Assembly (NCBI GenBank): GCA_903918125.1 | Contig: CAIXDB010000080.1 | Location: forward strand, 1 to 6,536 | Origin: an uncultured bacterium | GTDB lineage: Bacteria; Patescibacteria; Paceibacteria; UBA9973; Zambryskibacteraceae | Direction of reading: 5' to 3' | Length of the DNA: 6,536 bases | Part shown: positions 5,186-6,536 of the stretch, one piece after another | How positions within the stretch are numbered: position 1 is the stretch's first letter | Layout: the number at the start of each line of letters is the position of its first letter | Notes under the pieces: model-generated | Databases searched by the model: none | What the model saw: only the letters and a program-made list of their open reading frames with translations | Told to the model about the DNA's origin: nothing | Translations under genes and position numbers: made by a program

Positions 5186-5977
5186 ATGAAATTCGAGAAT
5201 ATGCAACCAGAAGAATCTGTGCCTGTGCCCGCATGGGAACAACATTATGATATGTTAATGGGTATTATTAACACGATTGATTTAAATGAAATTAAACAAA
5301 ATGGTAATGTTGCACGATCAATCTATCTATATGATAGACAGCATATTTTTTCAATAGATTCCTACAAAGAACTCATTGAAGATGGAGGTGCAGTTGAAGA
5401 GCCTGTGTTCGGAGGTCTGTCTATTTCTTTCGGAAAAAAGGATGTGGATATTAGCCCCATAGATGCTAACAAAAACCATTCACATGAATATCTTTTTTTT
5501 AAAGAATATACCGAAAAATTTAAACAAATTTTGGAAATAGAAGAAAGACAAATTGGTCCGGAACGTAAGATTGAGTTACTAAAAAATCTTGAAACTCAAC
5601 GCCAGGCAATCCACAATAGAGCTGCCGATATGATTATGGATAATTTATCATCCTCTTATGACCCAGTTACCATTGATCACCCGACAGCAAGAAAATTCTT
5701 CGAACTATTATTTTATTTTTGGCAATTTAATAAAGAAACCAAGTTGTCTTATTTTGGAGACCAATATACTGTGTTACACAATCAAAAAATCAGAAAAGAA
5801 CTTATTGATATGATTAAAGATAAAACCGGAGTGAGTGCCGATTATTACTTGTTTGGTTTTCATGTCGATGGAGACACGGAACACATAGAATTTGAACTTT
5901 CCGGAGAAAACGTGATGACACACCGTTCTGAAATAGAAGAAATTATAAATGAAACAGTGAAAAAATATTATAAATAA
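5186..5977 (+). CDS. Hypothetical 263-residue protein
   Basis: I do not recognise this protein. It starts MKFENMQPEESVPVPAWEQ and has no signal peptide or obvious membrane span. Visible parts are an N-terminal domain with mixed strands (about 35-85, including ARSIYLYDRQHIFSIDSYKE), a helical and charged centre (about 100-160, including EKFKQILEIEERQIGPERK), an aromatic stretch ARKFFELLFYFWQFNKE near 165-182, and a C-terminal alpha/beta part (YYLFGFHVDGDTEHIEFEL). The start at 5186 was chosen over an upstream in-frame ATG at 5141, which lies inside the terminator stem, because a -10 element sits just before 5186 and the next gene's protein also begins MKFEN. No Shine-Dalgarno site is present. 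The gene is much more AT-rich than the minus-strand block. Only 6 bases separate it from the following gene, so the two are probably one operon. Confidence 0.85.
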   Translation: MKFENMQPEESVPVPAWEQHYDMLMGIINTIDLNEIKQNGNVARSIYLYDRQHIFSIDSYKELIEDGGAVEEPVFGGLSISFGKKDVDISPIDANKNHSHEYLFFKEYTEKFKQILEIEERQIGPERKIELLKNLETQRQAIHNRAADMIMDNLSSSYDPVTIDHPTARKFFELLFYFWQFNKETKLSYFGDQYTVLHNQKIRKELIDMIKDKTGVSADYYLFGFHVDGDTEHIEFELSGENVMTHRSEIEEIINETVKKYYK

Positions 5978-5983
5978 CAGAAT

Positions 5984-6536
5984 ATGAAATTTGAAAATCA
6001 ACCAAACCAAATACCAGCCGAGAAAAAAGAAATTATTCAAGGAGAACGAATAACTCTGCTACCAGAACAATCAACTGTTACTATCCAGGAAATTCAAGAA
6101 CGTTTTGGAAAAGAACAAGGCGTAATTGCTTGTGATTTTTATGTTGATAAAATTGAATCAGAGGGCGAGGAAGAATCATATGGGTTAAAATACGAGAATA
6201 TTACAAATGTTGATCACCATGCTCCCGTTTCTGCCATGGAGCGAGCGGTATCAAGTGCGACATTGGCTATTGAGTATGTACATGAACATGGACCTCAAAA
6301 AGAAGGTGTGGTAACAGTAAACCATACCGATTGTGACAGCACATTAAGTTCAGCTATTATTCGCGGTACACTCCCGCCTGACAAGAAATTTTCAGACGCG
6401 GCTATCGCTGCAGACCATACCGGTGAACCAAATAAAATTGCTGATTTATTGCAAGCGTTGAATGATAAACGAGATCTTGATTTTTCTCTATGGAATTTGA
6501 ACTTACTTTTGAACGGGCAAGAAATCGAAGATGAAG
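5984..6536 (+). CDS. Putative DHH-like phosphoesterase, C-terminus cut by window edge
   Basis: An open frame of 184 codons running off the right edge, starting MKFENQPNQIPAEKKEII. The first 50 residues are polar. Later come NVDHHAPVS at 75-83, VNHTDCDSTLSSAII at 112-126 and AIAADHTGE at 140-148. The H-x-D-x-D-S and following D-H elements resemble the metal-binding motifs I and II of DHH-family phosphoesterases, and the DHHA string resembles motif III, but its position before the others is not the canonical order. A metal-dependent hydrolase is therefore a suggestion only. No Shine-Dalgarno site precedes the ATG. Either an AT-rich -10-like element at the end of the preceding gene or re-initiation after its stop could supply expression. 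Confidence 0.8.
   Translation, partial: MKFENQPNQIPAEKKEIIQGERITLLPEQSTVTIQEIQERFGKEQGVIACDFYVDKIESEGEEESYGLKYENITNVDHHAPVSAMERAVSSATLAIEYVHEHGPQKEGVVTVNHTDCDSTLSSAIIRGTLPPDKKFSDAAIAADHTGEPNKIADLLQALNDKRDLDFSLWNLNLLLNGQEIEDE

Overview
This window most likely comes from a small-genome bacterium of the Candidate Phyla Radiation (Patescibacteria, Parcubacteria-like). This is inferred from compact gene packing, genes that start almost at their predicted transcription start, an unusually short SMC protein and a NusB-Nudix fusion. No marker gene here settles the taxonomy.

Bases 1-4038, minus strand: a housekeeping block read right to left. It holds nusB fused to a Nudix-like domain, rnc (RNase III), a 93-residue protein of unknown function and the first 677 codons of smc, which runs off the left edge. 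The rnc-to-smc order is a widespread bacterial arrangement. nusB has its own sigma70-type promoter. A long imperfect hairpin lies just before rnc. A terminator whose loop contains the stop codon of the 93-residue gene separates it from smc, which has its own apparently leaderless promoter.

Bases 4187-5152, plus strand: a self-contained cassette. A perfect-consensus promoter (TTGACA, 17 bases, TATAAT) drives a 110-residue DUF1874/STIV-B116-like protein, the family that contains the AcrIII-1/Crn2 ring nucleases. Next come a complete type III hammerhead ribozyme, a foldable leader of about 190 bases, an 83-residue zinc-ribbon protein and a strong intrinsic terminator. If the ribozyme cleaves, it cuts this transcript into a DUF1874 message and a zinc-ribbon message. 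Both genes have strong Shine-Dalgarno sites, unlike the genes on either side, so the cassette may be phage- or element-derived. This is the most interesting part of the window.

Bases 5155-6536, plus strand: an AT-rich pair of genes without Shine-Dalgarno sites. Both proteins start MKFEN. The first (263 residues) is unrecognised. The second, cut by the right edge, carries motifs resembling DHH-type phosphoesterases. No tRNA, rRNA, CRISPR array or transposase was seen.
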